The notes under the pieces were generated by a model. The model was given only the letters and a program-made list of their open reading frames with translations, had not been told where the DNA came from and made no database searches. Source: Bosea sp. NBC_00550 (GTDB lineage Bacteria; Pseudomonadota; Alphaproteobacteria; Rhizobiales; Beijerinckiaceae). From it: a stretch of 64,000 bases of DNA. The stretch covers positions 5,047,501-5,111,500 of the forward strand of contig NZ_CP102772.1 of NCBI RefSeq assembly GCF_026020075.1, given 5' to 3'. Below, one piece after another: positions 27,012 to 37,715 of the stretch (position 1 is its first letter; every line of letters begins with the position of its first letter). The position numbers and the translations under genes were made by a program.

Positions 27012-28814
27012 TCACCCACCCATCTGCGGTACATGCAGCGGCTTGGGCACCAGTTTGATGCCGTTCTCCGCCAGCGTGATCCGCACCTTGGAAAGGATCG
27101 CCTTGCGTATTTGGAATTGACGTCCAGCCCGGGCTTTGTATTTGCCGCGGATCACCAGAGTGCCCTCCTCGAGGGCGGCAATGCCCTGGCTCTTGAACGG
27201 CTCGAGGAGATCGGCGTTCAGTTCCGGATCCGCCTCGACCTCCTGCCCGATCTTCTTGAACAGTTTTCGCACGGCTTCGACATCGGTGTCCAAAGCAACC
27301 CGGAACAGCATCTTCTCTATGACCCATTCGCGGCTGAAGTTCTGGATCTTCCCGATCTGCCCGAAGGGGATTGTCGCAACCGGTCCACGCGGATGCCGCA
27401 GGGAGACCGATCGCAATGAGATTCGCTCGACGGTGCCCTTGGCTCCCGAGGTCTCGATGTATTCGCCGTGACGGAAGGCATCATCGACGAGGAAGAACAG
27501 GCCGGCCACCACATCCTTGACCAGTGTCTGGGAGCCGAGGCCGATCGCCAGGCCGAAGATCGAGAGGCCGGTGATCAGAGGCCAGACATTGATGCCCAGC
27601 ATGACCAGGACGGTCAAAGCGCCCAGCGTCAGAAGCGCGGCCTTGGTGAGACCCACGAGCAGTGGGCCGACGGTGGTCAGCCGCGTACCGACCACAGCGG
27701 TGGCGACCTGCGGATCGCCCGGGGCACGAGGTCTGATGCGCGCGGCCATGATGGCCACCCAGTTCCAGCAGAAGGCAATGATCAGCACGAGCATCAGAAT
27801 CTCGGCCGCTTTCAGCAAGACAGTGCCCCGCGAAATGCCGACGACATCCAGAATGGGCAGGAGCCAGAGGATCGCCAATACCGCGAGAATCGATGAGGCG
27901 ATCACGATGCGGAAAGTGCGCCACAGTGCGCCTGTCAGTTCGCCTCCCTGCGATCGAACCGCCTGCCAGCTGCGTCTTTCGATGGCGACGTCGAGATGAG
28001 GCCCGGCGAGAACGAGAAGAAGCGACAGCAGCAACAGCCCGCCCCGCGTCGGCCGTCCGATCGTCAAGTCCAGTTGGATGAAGACGAAGGCGAAGGTGAC
28101 AACCGCCACCACGAGCCACGGCCAGACTGCGGCCAGCTTCCGGCGGAGCGATCCTGCCTTGCTGCCGAAGGACAGAGCCCTCGTCACCAGCCGGCGATGA
28201 CGAAGATATGCCGCTGCGACCAGAACGGTGAACGGCAAGGATACCGCGAATGTTGCGAAGAGATCGCGTAGCGGATCAGCCGCATTCCATACGCGCAGAC
28301 AGGCAAGCACCACCAAGCCGCCGGCCGCGATGCCGATGGCGAGCGCGAGATCGCGTCGCCAACGCCGGAAGATGGACCTGCGACCTGCGGTCAATGGGAA
28401 ACATATCATCGTCGCCACGGCCGAGATGACGACGCAGTTCAGCAAGGCGCGGCGGAGCACTGAATCGCCGATGAGACTCAGAAATAGAATCCAGGACGCC
28501 AGTATCACGAGCAAGGCAGCCGCGAACCAGGCGGCCGCAGACAGAAAGGGCTTAGCCTTCAATCTGCTAATGATTGAGCTGGCAACCGCTGCCGTTGCAA
28601 CAATGGCAATCAGGCAAATCGCTGCAATGCCGAGAGCCAGTAGCGCGGGATTATAACCGGCGGTTTCGAGCCCTTTGATGAAATCGTGCCACGCGCCACC
28701 GGAAGAGAGCCAACCGGACAGCCTTGTCGTCAGCCCATCCTCGATCAACACTGAGAAACGATGGAGCATCGCGGAAGCAGCATCGAGCTCGTCGGTCCTT
28801 GAATCGGCAGCCAT
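27012..28814 (-). CDS. MscS-family mechanosensitive channel
   Basis: A 600-aa inner-membrane protein with about eight to ten membrane segments in the first 400 residues, then the MscS pore helix and beta domain. The pore region reads LAIGLGSQTLVKDVVAGLFFLVDDAFRHGEYIE, the hallmark of the family. The C-terminal cytoplasmic part carries GTVERISLRSVSLRHPRGPVATIPFG. It is larger than MscS (about 286 aa) and resembles the YbdG/MSL-like group. Its likely role is release of solutes in osmotic downshock. The start has only a weak ribosome site. Confidence 0.88.
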   Translation of the reverse strand: MAADSRTDELDAASAMLHRFSVLIEDGLTTRLSGWLSSGGAWHDFIKGLETAGYNPALLALGIAAICLIAIVATAAVASSIISRLKAKPFLSAAAWFAAALLVILASWILFLSLIGDSVLRRALLNCVVISAVATMICFPLTAGRRSIFRRWRRDLALAIGIAAGGLVVLACLRVWNAADPLRDLFATFAVSLPFTVLVAAAYLRHRRLVTRALSFGSKAGSLRRKLAAVWPWLVVAVVTFAFVFIQLDLTIGRPTRGGLLLLSLLLVLAGPHLDVAIERRSWQAVRSQGGELTGALWRTFRIVIASSILAVLAILWLLPILDVVGISRGTVLLKAAEILMLVLIIAFCWNWVAIMAARIRPRAPGDPQVATAVVGTRLTTVGPLLVGLTKAALLTLGALTVLVMLGINVWPLITGLSIFGLAIGLGSQTLVKDVVAGLFFLVDDAFRHGEYIETSGAKGTVERISLRSVSLRHPRGPVATIPFGQIGKIQNFSREWVIEKMLFRVALDTDVEAVRKLFKKIGQEVEADPELNADLLEPFKSQGIAALEEGTLVIRGKYKARAGRQFQIRKAILSKVRITLAENGIKLVPKPLHVPQMGG

Positions 28815-28957
28815 GGTCTCGGTCTCTTGTCGAAGTCAGCGACACTAATCTGTCCGCGCGAACCGGTTGTCCAGCATGGAGTAAAAGTGTTGGACCTCTG
28901 GCACAGGAGGCGCGGCCCGTTACTGCCCGGGGCAGAACGGCGCAAGCGGGCGGCCTT

Positions 28958-29971
28958 CTACGATGCGGGCTGCGCCTCCGGCAGCTTCCAACGGCCGTTC
29001 AGGAGCTCGGGACGGGGACGGTAAAGCCGGAATGTGTAGTTCCATCCCTGCGTGATCGGCAGGCAATTCGCGATCTTGCCGTCGCAGCCGCCGAACTGGA
29101 TGTCGATCGCGCCGTCAGTGCTCTTCTTGCCGGTGATGCTGTTGACCGAATAGGCGTCGTATTCGTTCTTCTCGAAGAAGCCCTTGTCGTTATAGACGCT
29201 GATCGACCAGAACGCGTCGACGGGAACGTCCTTGACCCTGAGCTTGTAGACCGTGTTGCCGTCGTTCTTGGCCGGGGTCACCGAGCGGTAGGATGCGTCC
29301 TTGTCGGGGTTGCCGCCCCAGCCGGCGGCCGTGCCGATCAGGTGCATGACCGGATCGACCTTTCCCTTGGGGCCGAAAGCGTTTGTGAAGCTGCCGGACG
29401 CTGCAGACAGCGCTTCGAGCGCGTCACGGATCTTCTTCTGTTGAGCCAGGTCCCAATTCGGCGCCTCGAACCTGCCGACCGCCTTCTGCTCCACCTTCAG
29501 CGCATCTTGCAAAGCGTGAACCTGCGCGAGGTCCTTGGCGTCGTTGGGATCGACAAGGATACGGACCGCGACGAACACATAGCGGGTGCCGACCTTGTCC
29601 TTGGTGAGCGTCGTGCGACCGGGCTTGTAGACCACCATCGGGGTGTAATGATCTTCGCTGATGACCTGCATCGATACGAAGCGCTTGCCGGCATCGGGAA
29701 GGGTGATGGTCACCGGGCCGGCGTCTAGGTCGAAGAGCGCTTGGGAATAGAGCGTATCCCGGTTCATCCGGACCACGGGCTGCTTGTCGATCGGCGTCGG
29801 CGCCCTGTTGTGGACGAACTTGCCGAGGGCACCGTCGCTGGCCGTCTTGGCCATATAGAAATCGGACTCGGCTCGCTTGAAATTGCCGACATTGACCGGA
29901 ACCGGCTGCGCGGATGCCACGCACGGCGCGAGAACCAGAAAGCTCAGGCTGCAGACCAACGTCATGCGCAT
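28958..29971 (-). CDS. Exported DUF1254/DUF1214 protein
   Basis: A 337-aa protein with a signal peptide (about 1-21). The DUF1254 part includes YSQALFDLDAGPVTITLP and the DUF1214 part includes KDVPVDAFWSISVYNDKGFF and the C-terminal WNYTFRLYRPRPELLNGRWKLPEA. I chose the ATG at 29971, preceded by GAGG, over one five codons upstream. The family is widespread in proteobacterial periplasms with no proven enzyme role. It lies near the MscS and phosphatase genes. Confidence 0.85.
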   Translation of the reverse strand: MRMTLVCSLSFLVLAPCVASAQPVPVNVGNFKRAESDFYMAKTASDGALGKFVHNRAPTPIDKQPVVRMNRDTLYSQALFDLDAGPVTITLPDAGKRFVSMQVISEDHYTPMVVYKPGRTTLTKDKVGTRYVFVAVRILVDPNDAKDLAQVHALQDALKVEQKAVGRFEAPNWDLAQQKKIRDALEALSAASGSFTNAFGPKGKVDPVMHLIGTAAGWGGNPDKDASYRSVTPAKNDGNTVYKLRVKDVPVDAFWSISVYNDKGFFEKNEYDAYSVNSITGKKSTDGAIDIQFGGCDGKIANCLPITQGWNYTFRLYRPRPELLNGRWKLPEAQPAS

Positions 29972-30072
29972 CGAACGGTACCTCATTGGCGTGTTGGATC
30001 GATTTGTTCATCGGGCAGGACCGAATGGGTCCGCGCATCCGCCCAGCTAGGAATGTCCGGGTCCGGGGCCCG

Positions 30073-30900
30073 TTACTGCACCGACAGAGCCGCGGCCTCC
30101 GCGGCGCAATCGGGTGCCGGGTTTGCCCGCTTCGCCTTCGCGGCCTTTACCTCCGCCTTCGCGGCTCTGAGGTCGGCAAGAAAGGTCGCGTTGGTCTGCA
30201 GCCGCGCAACTGTCGCCGCGCCCATGATCCGCCCCGCATCGACATCGCTCTGCCAATGCGCGTCGCAGATCACGCGGCTTTGCCCGAATTCGATGCCGCG
30301 CTTGAGCAGCTCGTTCGAGCGCTCGGGATTGATCTGCGCGAAGACGAGCGCCCAACCCCAGCCTGCGGCCGTGTGGCCGGACGGATAGGAGCCGTCGCCC
30401 CGCAGAATGGCCTCCTGATCCGCCCGGCAGGTCGCCTCGTTGTGGACCACGAAGGGGCGAACCCGATTGTACTTGTTCTTCACGCCATAGGTGGAGAGTC
30501 CGAAATCGGACAGCATCTTCTGCATCATCGCATAGAGGCGCGGGGTCTGCTTGCTGTCGATCCTGACACCCATCGCGCAGGAGAAATTGTCGGCTGCCTG
30601 CGGAAAGGCGAGATCGGCGTCGGTATAGGCGAGCTTCCAGCGGCTGGTGTTTCGCAGGGGGAGCGTCGCCTTGCGCGCTTCCTCGTCCCGGGCGAGCGCA
30701 GCCGAGTCCGTCTCGGGCGGCGGGCCGAGCAGCATCAGGCTGTTCGGCAGGTCGGACTGCTTGAGATAGCCCGGTGCGATCTTGAAATGCGGGTCTGTGA
30801 CCTTCGGCTGGGCTTCACCCGCCTGCGCCAGGGCCTGCCCGCAGAGCGCGAGCAGCGCAATCAGCGAAACATGCGCGGCCCGAACCGCATTCTCGGTCAT
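30073..30900 (-). CDS. Class A nonspecific acid phosphatase
   Basis: A 275-aa periplasmic PAP2-superfamily enzyme that releases phosphate from organic esters. The three-part active-site signature is complete: KNKYNRVRP, then PSGHTAAGW, then SRVICDAHWQSDVD. A signal peptide ends near residue 26 (LAQA). I chose the ATG at 30900, where AGGA is well spaced. Its C-terminus adds an Ala/Lys-rich helix beyond the catalytic domain. It is divergent from the AraC-type regulator. Confidence 0.9.
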   Translation of the reverse strand: MTENAVRAAHVSLIALLALCGQALAQAGEAQPKVTDPHFKIAPGYLKQSDLPNSLMLLGPPPETDSAALARDEEARKATLPLRNTSRWKLAYTDADLAFPQAADNFSCAMGVRIDSKQTPRLYAMMQKMLSDFGLSTYGVKNKYNRVRPFVVHNEATCRADQEAILRGDGSYPSGHTAAGWGWALVFAQINPERSNELLKRGIEFGQSRVICDAHWQSDVDAGRIMGAATVARLQTNATFLADLRAAKAEVKAAKAKRANPAPDCAAEAAALSVQ

Positions 30901-31076
30901 CGACATTTCCTATTCCTTCGACATTGCTGCCGTCGCGAGCATTTCGTGCATGGGCTGCCTGCCCGTCTTGCCATTTCGCGCCAATCGGGAGCGGCTATTC
31001 TGCATCCTCGCCGATCGCGAATTCCCCGGGATTCGGCCTTGTAAAAGCGTCAACGCGGTGATCGCGGCGAGGTCTG

Positions 31077-32075
31077 ATGGCTGATATCCCTTTGACGCGC
31101 GGCCAGTTCCTGCTGCCCTTCGTCAGCATTCTCGACGATATCGGCGCCCCGACGGAGATGCTCCTGGAGAGGTCACGGCTGCCATCGTCCCTGGCCGAAA
31201 AGACCGAGCTCTACCTTCCGCTTCTGCCGGCTCTGCGCTTTGTCGAGACCGCCCAGAGAACGCAGGGCATCGAGGATTTCGGCTTTCTCGCGGCCCAGCG
31301 CCTGCACTTCTCCCATATGAGGGAAAAGACCCGCGCCCTGATCGCTCATTCCCCGACCCTGCTCGTCGCGCTCCGGCATGCCTGCCACTGGGCGTCGCGG
31401 GAGGACACCATTCTGAGCATGTGGATCGAGCACGGCGCGGATCATGTGCGGGTTTGCAGCAGGCTCGCCGGGACAGGGCTCCTGCATCTGAAATACGCGC
31501 AATGGATCCAGAACATTTTCCCGGTATACATCATCAGGCAATTCGCCGGCCCGGACTGGATGCCGACGGTGATCGCTTTCGAATCGTCTTATGCGCCGTG
31601 CCCGGCGACGCGATCCTGCTGGCCGAATGTGCGGTTTCTGTCGGGCCAGCATGCTGCATGGATCAGCCTGCCGGTCACGCTGCTCGGCCTGCCCAACCGT
31701 TCGGCCGCCTCGTTTCCGCCGCCGCGCGACAACGAGGATGGGCCTTCCGCCTACGACATCGTCGAACTCCTCAAACTGATGCTGCCGGCCTATCTCGACG
31801 AGGGAACAACTGCGCTTGCCGACGTCGCCGAGATCGCGGGCGTCAGCACACGGACGCTTCAACGCAAGCTCGCCCACGTCGGCCTGTCCTATTCGGACCT
31901 ACTCGACACGGTCAGGTACGAGAATGCGAGCCGGCTTCTCCGCGACACCGATTGCAGGATCATCGACGTCGCCTTTTCCTCCGGCTACACGGATCCGGCG
32001 CATTTCAGCCGCGCCTTCCGACGGATGACGGGCGTCACGCCGCGCCAGTTTCGTGAGCAGTCGCAGCTCGGCTGA
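31077..32075 (+). CDS. AraC-family regulator (Arabinose_bd-type N-terminus)
   Basis: A 332-aa transcription factor. The N-terminal half is the OruR/ArgR-like ligand domain (LPLLPALRFVETAQRTQGIEDFG). The C-terminal AraC double helix-turn-helix runs from about 235, with VAEIAGVSTRTLQRKLAHVGLSYSDLL and VAFSSGYTDPAHFSRAFRRMTGVTPRQFR. GAGG precedes the ATG. It is divergent from the acid phosphatase and is followed by a thioesterase gene. The ligand is unknown. Confidence 0.9.
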   Translation: MADIPLTRGQFLLPFVSILDDIGAPTEMLLERSRLPSSLAEKTELYLPLLPALRFVETAQRTQGIEDFGFLAAQRLHFSHMREKTRALIAHSPTLLVALRHACHWASREDTILSMWIEHGADHVRVCSRLAGTGLLHLKYAQWIQNIFPVYIIRQFAGPDWMPTVIAFESSYAPCPATRSCWPNVRFLSGQHAAWISLPVTLLGLPNRSAASFPPPRDNEDGPSAYDIVELLKLMLPAYLDEGTTALADVAEIAGVSTRTLQRKLAHVGLSYSDLLDTVRYENASRLLRDTDCRIIDVAFSSGYTDPAHFSRAFRRMTGVTPRQFREQSQLG

Positions 32076-32244
32076 ATGCGTGTCGCCGCGCGCCACAAAC
32101 CGCCCAACCAACTGCTTGAGCCAGGATGCAGCAACCTTTTGGCTGGAGTGGAAGCCGAGCTCGCGGCCGAAGCGGATGCTTCGCGAGCGCCTTGCGTTGC
32201 TGACCTCGCATGCGCCTGTCACGATGCCCGACGGAGGATATACC

Positions 32245-32691
32245 ATGAGCCTTGACGTCGCCCAGATTGATCGGCGCATTCGGGAGAGCTTTGCCAGGCA
32301 GGGGTTGATGCAAAGCCTCGGCGCAATGCTCGGCGAGGTCTCGCCCGGACAGGTGGAGGTATCGCTGATCCCCAGGCCCGAGGTTTCGCAACAGCACGGC
32401 TTCGTGCATGCGGGAGCGGTGAGCGCCATAGCCGACAGTGCTGCCGGCTATGCTGCCCTGAGCATGATGCCGATGGATCGGGGCGTGCTTACCGCCGAAT
32501 TCAAGATCAACCTGCTGGCCCCGGCGGCGGGGGAACGCATTGTCGCCCGAGGCAAAGTGGTCAAGTCCGGCCGGACGCTCACGCTTGCCCAAGCCGAAGT
32601 GTTCGCTGAGAGCGATGGCAAGGCGCGATTGATCGCACTCCTGACGGCGACACTGATGGCGATCGAAGGCCGGGACGGAATCGCTGACTGA
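32245..32691 (+). CDS. PaaI-family hotdog thioesterase
   Basis: A 148-aa hotdog-fold acyl-CoA thioesterase. The family motif HGFVHAGAVSAIADSAAGYAA contains the catalytic Asp, and LTAEFKINLLAPAAGERI is the usual second block. GGAGG lies ahead of the ATG at 32245; a start seven codons earlier is also possible. These enzymes clear stalled aromatic or medium-chain acyl-CoA. It may be co-transcribed with the AraC regulator. Confidence 0.87.
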   Translation: MSLDVAQIDRRIRESFARQGLMQSLGAMLGEVSPGQVEVSLIPRPEVSQQHGFVHAGAVSAIADSAAGYAALSMMPMDRGVLTAEFKINLLAPAAGERIVARGKVVKSGRTLTLAQAEVFAESDGKARLIALLTATLMAIEGRDGIAD

Positions 32692-32784
32692 GTTCGGCCT
32701 AATGACCTTTCCAGATGCAACGCTGCAGGCCCAAGGTCGCGAGCGGCCTTCGAATGAGGCGGGCCGCAGCCGGCCTCTTCACAT

Positions 32785-34758
32785 TCACGGTCCGCTAGCA
32801 TTGTCCCCGGAAGAGACGGCATAAATGCCAGGGCCCGGCTTGAGTCTGGTCGCGTTGCATATGGCCTTGTGAAGATCGGCCTGCCAGAATGGCTTGGCGA
32901 GGCGTTCCACTCCGGCCAATACCGTTTCAGGTATTTCAGCGTATCCGCTTGCGAGGATAATCGGAATATCCGGCCACCGGCTGGTTACCTCGGCGATCAG
33001 CTGGCCGCCGGTCATTTTAGGCATTGCATGGTCGGTAATAAGCAAATCGAAGCTTTCCTCGGACTCCAGTTTTTCCAGCGCTTCGGAACCGGAGTTGGCT
33101 TCAACCACCGTATGGCCGAGGTCTTCCAGGAGCGCGACGGTATTCATCAAGATGAGCGCGTCATCGTCGACGGCCAGTATTCTGAGAGAACTGCCCGGCT
33201 CTTCGACAGTTATCGTCTCCTCAGCCGTGACCGTCGAAGGGATTGCGGGTTCCGCCGCCGGGAGCCAAAGGATCGCGGTCGTCCCCTTTCCCAATTCGCT
33301 CTTGAGCTCCAGCCGCCCCCCCAGCTGCTGTGCAGTTCCAAGAATCATCGGCAATCCCAATCCAGTGCCTTTCCCAATTCCCTTGGTCGTGAAAAAGGGC
33401 TCCACCGCCTTCGCCAGAACGTCGGGGGCCATCCCGACGCCCTCGTCCACCACGATAATCTGGACGTAGCGTCCAGGTTTCAGCTCCGCGGGGCCGCTCA
33501 TCTCCGCGTCGATATTCTTTGCGGAGATGGTGATTCTGCCGCCCTCAGGCATGGCGTCGCGCGCATTGACGGTAAGATTGAGAATGGCAAGCTCAAGCTG
33601 ATTTCGATCTACGAGGATGTTGTCGAGGTCAGCCGGCAACGAAAAATCGAGATTTACGGAGGGGCCGAGCGACCGGCGGAGCAAGTCCGACATCGCACCC
33701 ATCAGATCGAATACGCTTATCGGAGTAGCCTGGAGTTCCTGCTTGCGCGCAAACGCCAGCATTCGCTGTGTCAGGGAGATTCCACGTGAGGCGCCTTCCA
33801 TCGCGTTATTGATCAAGCTCATCTGCCGGTCATCTGTGAGTCGTTTCCGAAGCAGCTCGAGGCTGCCAACAACTGCATTCAGGAGGTTGTTGAAATCATG
33901 GGCGATGCCTCCGGTTAGTTGGCCGACGGCTTCCATTTTCTGGGACTGATACAAGGCCTCGCGTGCCGTATCCAAAGCGATTTCTGCACGCTTGCGTTCG
34001 GTCATGTCGCGGGTGATTTTGGCGAAGCCCATGATCGAGCCGGAGTCGTTATAGATCGGATCGATCGCAACGCTTGCCCAGAAGCGTTCGCCGTTCTTGC
34101 GGACGCGCCATCCTTCGGTCTGAAATCCGTCGTTGGCGCGGGCCTTGGCAAGAGCTCGCTCCCACTCTCGTCTGTCGTGATCCTCCGGCGTGTAGAACAC
34201 CGAGAAATGCCGACCAATGATTTCGTCGGGCCGGTAGCCTTTGATCCTCTCCGCCCCCGCGTTCCAGTTCGTGACGAAGCCTTTTTCGTCGAGCATGAAG
34301 ATGGCGTAGTCGGTCACGCCCTGGACTAGGAGGCGAAATGACTGCTCACTTTCGCGCAGCGCTCTCTCTTGCTCTCTGCGTTCGGTCAGATCACGGGTGA
34401 TCTTCGCATAACCCAGCACTTGCCGCGTCTGGGGATCGATGACCGGATCGATGACGACATGCGCCCAGAACTGGGATCCGTCCTTCCGCACGCGCCAGCC
34501 TTCGCTCTCAAATCGTCCCTCCGCCCTCGCCGTTGCCAAGGCCCGGCTCGGAAGGTCCGCCTCGATATCGGAGGCCGTGTAAAAGCGTGAGAAATGCTCG
34601 CCGAGGATTTCGTGGTCCTGGTAGCCCTTGAAGCGCTGGGCGCCGGGGTTCCAGCTTGCGACCAGCCCTGCAGCGTCCAGCATGTAGATGGCGTAGTCGG
34701 TAATCGCATCCACAAGGATTCGATAGCGGCTGTCCGAAAGTTCGTTTTGTGGAGCCAT
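32785..34758 (-). CDS. PAS-PAS hybrid sensor histidine kinase
   Basis: A 657-aa predicted soluble kinase. Two very similar PAS/PAC modules (about 12-130 and 142-260; both have WN.GA.R.KGY and EGWRVRK) are followed by the phosphoacceptor His287 in [11 protein letters not shown], an HATPase domain with [17 protein letters not shown] and [10 protein letters not shown], and a C-terminal receiver domain (about 545-655) with [11 protein letters not shown]. There is no transmembrane segment, so the signal is probably cytoplasmic, such as redox or light. No flavin LOV cysteine motif was seen. The start is uncertain: a GTG at 34818 would add 20 residues. No response regulator gene is adjacent. Confidence 0.88.
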   Translation of the reverse strand: MAPQNELSDSRYRILVDAITDYAIYMLDAAGLVASWNPGAQRFKGYQDHEILGEHFSRFYTASDIEADLPSRALATARAEGRFESEGWRVRKDGSQFWAHVVIDPVIDPQTRQVLGYAKITRDLTERREQERALRESEQSFRLLVQGVTDYAIFMLDEKGFVTNWNAGAERIKGYRPDEIIGRHFSVFYTPEDHDRREWERALAKARANDGFQTEGWRVRKNGERFWASVAIDPIYNDSGSIMGFAKITRDMTERKRAEIALDTAREALYQSQKMEAVGQLTGGIAHDFNNLLNAVVGSLELLRKRLTDDRQMSLINNAMEGASRGISLTQRMLAFARKQELQATPISVFDLMGAMSDLLRRSLGPSVNLDFSLPADLDNILVDRNQLELAILNLTVNARDAMPEGGRITISAKNIDAEMSGPAELKPGRYVQIIVVDEGVGMAPDVLAKAVEPFFTTKGIGKGTGLGLPMILGTAQQLGGRLELKSELGKGTTAILWLPAAEPAIPSTVTAEETITVEEPGSSLRILAVDDDALILMNTVALLEDLGHTVVEANSGSEALEKLESEESFDLLITDHAMPKMTGGQLIAEVTSRWPDIPIILASGYAEIPETVLAGVERLAKPFWQADLHKAICNATRLKPGPGIYAVSSGDNASGP

Positions 34759-35201
34759 GCCCAGGGACAGTCCGTTCAGCCAACACCGAAGAACCCCGCG
34801 AAAGGCATTCGGTTCCACGACTTCGACATGAATTTTCCTGCGGATACACGATCGTGCGCGGTGATCGGCTTTGCCTTCATGCTCAGCGCATTGTTCGAAG
34901 GTGCAATCGAGCTACTTGCCGGCGCTGCATGAAGGCCTTGTCGAGGACAAGCCGATCGGCGACGGCACAGGTCGAGACGGCCAGCTGCCCTGCCAGAAAA
35001 GCTGATCCGGGACGCCTTGGATTTGCCCTCCATCAGGCAGGCGCACCGAGTGGCGGGCTGACTGTCCCGCCGGTAAGGAGGCGAGGGGCGCCTTGACCGC
35101 CCGGCAGGAACGCTGCCTAGTCCTGACGGGCTGTCGGCATCATTCCCGCAGATCAAGACGATCTCGGGGTGTACTGCGTCAAGATCGGGGGCGAGGTGAG
35201 A
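34759..35201. other. Intergenic region, no gene recognised
   Basis: About 440 bp between the divergent histidine kinase and lipoprotein esterase genes. Short open frames are present on both strands but none shows a ribosome site, homology or a sensible composition. Promoters for both flanking genes should lie here; I cannot place them with confidence. Confidence 0.4.
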
Positions 35202-36494
35202 ATGCGTGTTGCGTTTCTCCACAAGGCCAGGCTTCGGCTTTTCTGTGCCGGAGCGGCGGCCTTGGTGCTGACGGGCTGCGCGGGGGACGTGAAGGGCGTG
35301 CTCCTGCCGGTAAGCTCATCTGCTTCCGACACCAGCAAGGTCACCATGCTGGTCGCGACGACGCGCGCGCCTGACGAGGATGCGGGCATCCTGTTCTCCG
35401 GCGAGCGCGGCAAGCCGGCCTTCGCCGAAATCACGGTGTCGCTGCCGCCGGCGGCGCGTCGCAAGGTCGGCGAGGTGCAGTGGCCGAGCCAGCTGCCCGG
35501 CAATCCGGAGACTGACTTCGTCACGCTCAGGGTCGATAAGCTCGACCGCGCACAGGCGGTGTCGCGCTTCCACAAGGCTGTGATGAAGGTGCCCAAGCGC
35601 AGGGTGATGGTCTTCATCCACGGCTTCAACAACCGCTTCGAGGACGCGGTCTACCGCTTCGCCCAGATCGTTCATGACTCGACCGCCGACGTCGTGCCGA
35701 TCCTCTTCACCTGGCCCTCGCGCGGCTCTATCTTCGCCTATGGCTATGACCGCGAGAGCGGCAACTATTCGCGCACGGCGCTGGAGAGTCTTTTGCAGGA
35801 CCTCGCGCGCGATCCGTCGGTCGGAGAGGTCTCGATCCTCGCCCATTCGATGGGGAACTGGGTAACGATGGAAGCGCTGCGCCAGATGGCGATTCGGAAC
35901 GGGCGCATACCACCGAAGATCGCCAACGTCATGCTCGCGGCGCCGGATGTCGATGTCGATGTTTTCCAAAGCCAGATCGGCGATATCCAGGGCAAGTTGC
36001 CGCGCTTCACGATGTTCGTCTCGCAGGATGATCGGGCGCTGGCCGTTTCGCGGCGCGTCTGGGGCAGCACGGTGAGGCTCGGCGCGATCGACCCGGACGT
36101 CGAGCCTTACCGGACCGAGCTATCCAAGGCCGGTATCACGGTCGTAAACCTGACGAAGCTGCGCTCCGGCGACAGCCTGAACCACGGCAAGTTCGCCGAG
36201 AGCCCGGAAGTAGTGCAGCTGATCGGCACCCGGCTGGTCGAGGGGCAGCCGATCACGGATTCGCGCGTCGGGCTGGGCGAGCGCCTGATGCAGGTGACTG
36301 CCGGCACCGCGGCGGCTGTCGGCACGGCCGCAGGCCTCGCGATTTCGGCGCCGCTCGCCGTCGTCGACCCTCATACGCGCCGCAACTTCAACGATACGAT
36401 CGAGGAGGTCGGGCGCACGGTCAGCGATGTCGGAGACGCGACGAGCAATGCCGTCGCCGCGCCGCTGGCAGGAGCGGGGCTGCCGCGCCGCTGA
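35202..36494 (+). CDS. Alpha/beta-hydrolase lipoprotein (DUF900)
   Basis: A 430-aa lipoprotein. The lipobox is LTGC near residue 26. The hydrolase core (about 115-330) shows MVFIHGFNNRFEDAV and the nucleophile elbow ILAHSMGNWV (G-H-S-M-G variant of GxSxG), as in DUF900 esterases. The C-terminal 70 residues are Ala/Gly-rich and low in complexity. GGGGGCGAGG precedes the ATG at 35202. The substrate is unknown; it acts at the cell envelope. Confidence 0.83.
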   Translation: MRVAFLHKARLRLFCAGAAALVLTGCAGDVKGVLLPVSSSASDTSKVTMLVATTRAPDEDAGILFSGERGKPAFAEITVSLPPAARRKVGEVQWPSQLPGNPETDFVTLRVDKLDRAQAVSRFHKAVMKVPKRRVMVFIHGFNNRFEDAVYRFAQIVHDSTADVVPILFTWPSRGSIFAYGYDRESGNYSRTALESLLQDLARDPSVGEVSILAHSMGNWVTMEALRQMAIRNGRIPPKIANVMLAAPDVDVDVFQSQIGDIQGKLPRFTMFVSQDDRALAVSRRVWGSTVRLGAIDPDVEPYRTELSKAGITVVNLTKLRSGDSLNHGKFAESPEVVQLIGTRLVEGQPITDSRVGLGERLMQVTAGTAAAVGTAAGLAISAPLAVVDPHTRRNFNDTIEEVGRTVSDVGDATSNAVAAPLAGAGLPRR

Positions 36495-36518
36495 GAGGGG
36501 AGGACGCGTCCGAGGCCT

Positions 36519-37715
36519 ATGTCTATTGCTACGGTCCCGGACAATCTCAAGGCCGCCATGGACCATGCCCCCGACCATTCCGACATCCGCGACGCCGTTG
36601 CGAAGCTCTGCGCGGATTTTCCCGGGGAGTACTGGCGCAAGCTCGACCGCGAGATGGCCTATCCGACCGCGTTCGTGGCCGCACTGACCGAAAGCGGCTT
36701 CCTCTCCGCCCTGATCCCGGAGGAATTTGGTGGCGCCGGCCTGCCGCTCTCGGCCGCCGCGGTGATCATGGAGGAGATCCAGCGACAGGGCTGCAACGGC
36801 GCTGCCTGCCATGCCCAGATGTATGTGATGGGCACCGTGCTGCGACATGGCACGGCCGACCAGAAGCAGCGCTACCTGCCCAGGATCGCCTCGGGCGAGC
36901 TCAGGCTGCAGGCCTTCGGCGTCACCGAGCCAACCAGCGGCACCGACACCACTGCGCTCAGGACCACGGCACGGCGCGAAGGTGATCATTACATCGTCAA
37001 CGGCCAGAAGATCTGGACGAGCCGTGCGGCGCAGTCCGACCTGATGCTGCTGCTCGCCCGCACCACGCCGCGCGACCAGGTCGCCAAGCGCACCGACGGG
37101 TTGTCGGTCTTCATCCTCGACATGCGCGAGGCGTTGAAGGCCGGCCTCACCATCCGGCCGATCCGCACGATGATGAATCACGCCACCACCGAGGTCTTCT
37201 TCGACAATGTGAAGGTGCCGGCCGAGAACCTCGTCGGGGAGGAGGGCAAGGGCTTTCGCTACATCCTCTCCGGCATGAACGCGGAACGCATCCTGATCGC
37301 GGCCGAATGCGTAGGCGATGCGAAATGGTTCGTCGAAAAGGCCTCGAATTACGCGAGGGAACGCCATGTCTTCGGCAGGCTGATCGGCCAGAACCAGGGC
37401 ATCCAGTTCCCGATCGCCAAGGCCTACGCCAACATGCGCGCCGCCGAACTGATGGTGCGCGAGGCGATCCGGCTCTACGAGGCCGGCGTCAATCCGGGCG
37501 CGGAGGCCAATATGGCCAAGATGCTGGCGGCCGATGCCTCCTTCGAGGCCGCCAATGCCTGCATCCAGACGCATGGCGGCTTCGGCTTCGCGGAGGAATA
37601 CGACGTCGAGCGCAAATTCCGCGAGACGCGCCTCTATCAGGTCGCGCCGATCTCCACGAACCTGATCCTGTCCTATCTCGCCGAGCATGTGCTGGGCATG
37701 CCGAGGTCGTACTGA
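36519..37715 (+). CDS. Acyl-CoA dehydrogenase
   Basis: A 398-aa FAD enzyme that forms the alpha-beta double bond in acyl-CoA. The family blocks LQAFGVTEPTSGTDTTALRTTA (flavin contact), HYIVNGQKIWTSRA and QTHGGFGFAEEYDVERKFRETRLYQVAPIST are all present. The catalytic base position near the C-terminus is not certain by eye. Its stop overlaps the start of the hotdog dehydratase gene (TGATG), so both form one unit for an acyl-CoA breakdown route. Confidence 0.9.
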   Translation: MSIATVPDNLKAAMDHAPDHSDIRDAVAKLCADFPGEYWRKLDREMAYPTAFVAALTESGFLSALIPEEFGGAGLPLSAAAVIMEEIQRQGCNGAACHAQMYVMGTVLRHGTADQKQRYLPRIASGELRLQAFGVTEPTSGTDTTALRTTARREGDHYIVNGQKIWTSRAAQSDLMLLLARTTPRDQVAKRTDGLSVFILDMREALKAGLTIRPIRTMMNHATTEVFFDNVKVPAENLVGEEGKGFRYILSGMNAERILIAAECVGDAKWFVEKASNYARERHVFGRLIGQNQGIQFPIAKAYANMRAAELMVREAIRLYEAGVNPGAEANMAKMLAADASFEAANACIQTHGGFGFAEEYDVERKFRETRLYQVAPISTNLILSYLAEHVLGMPRSY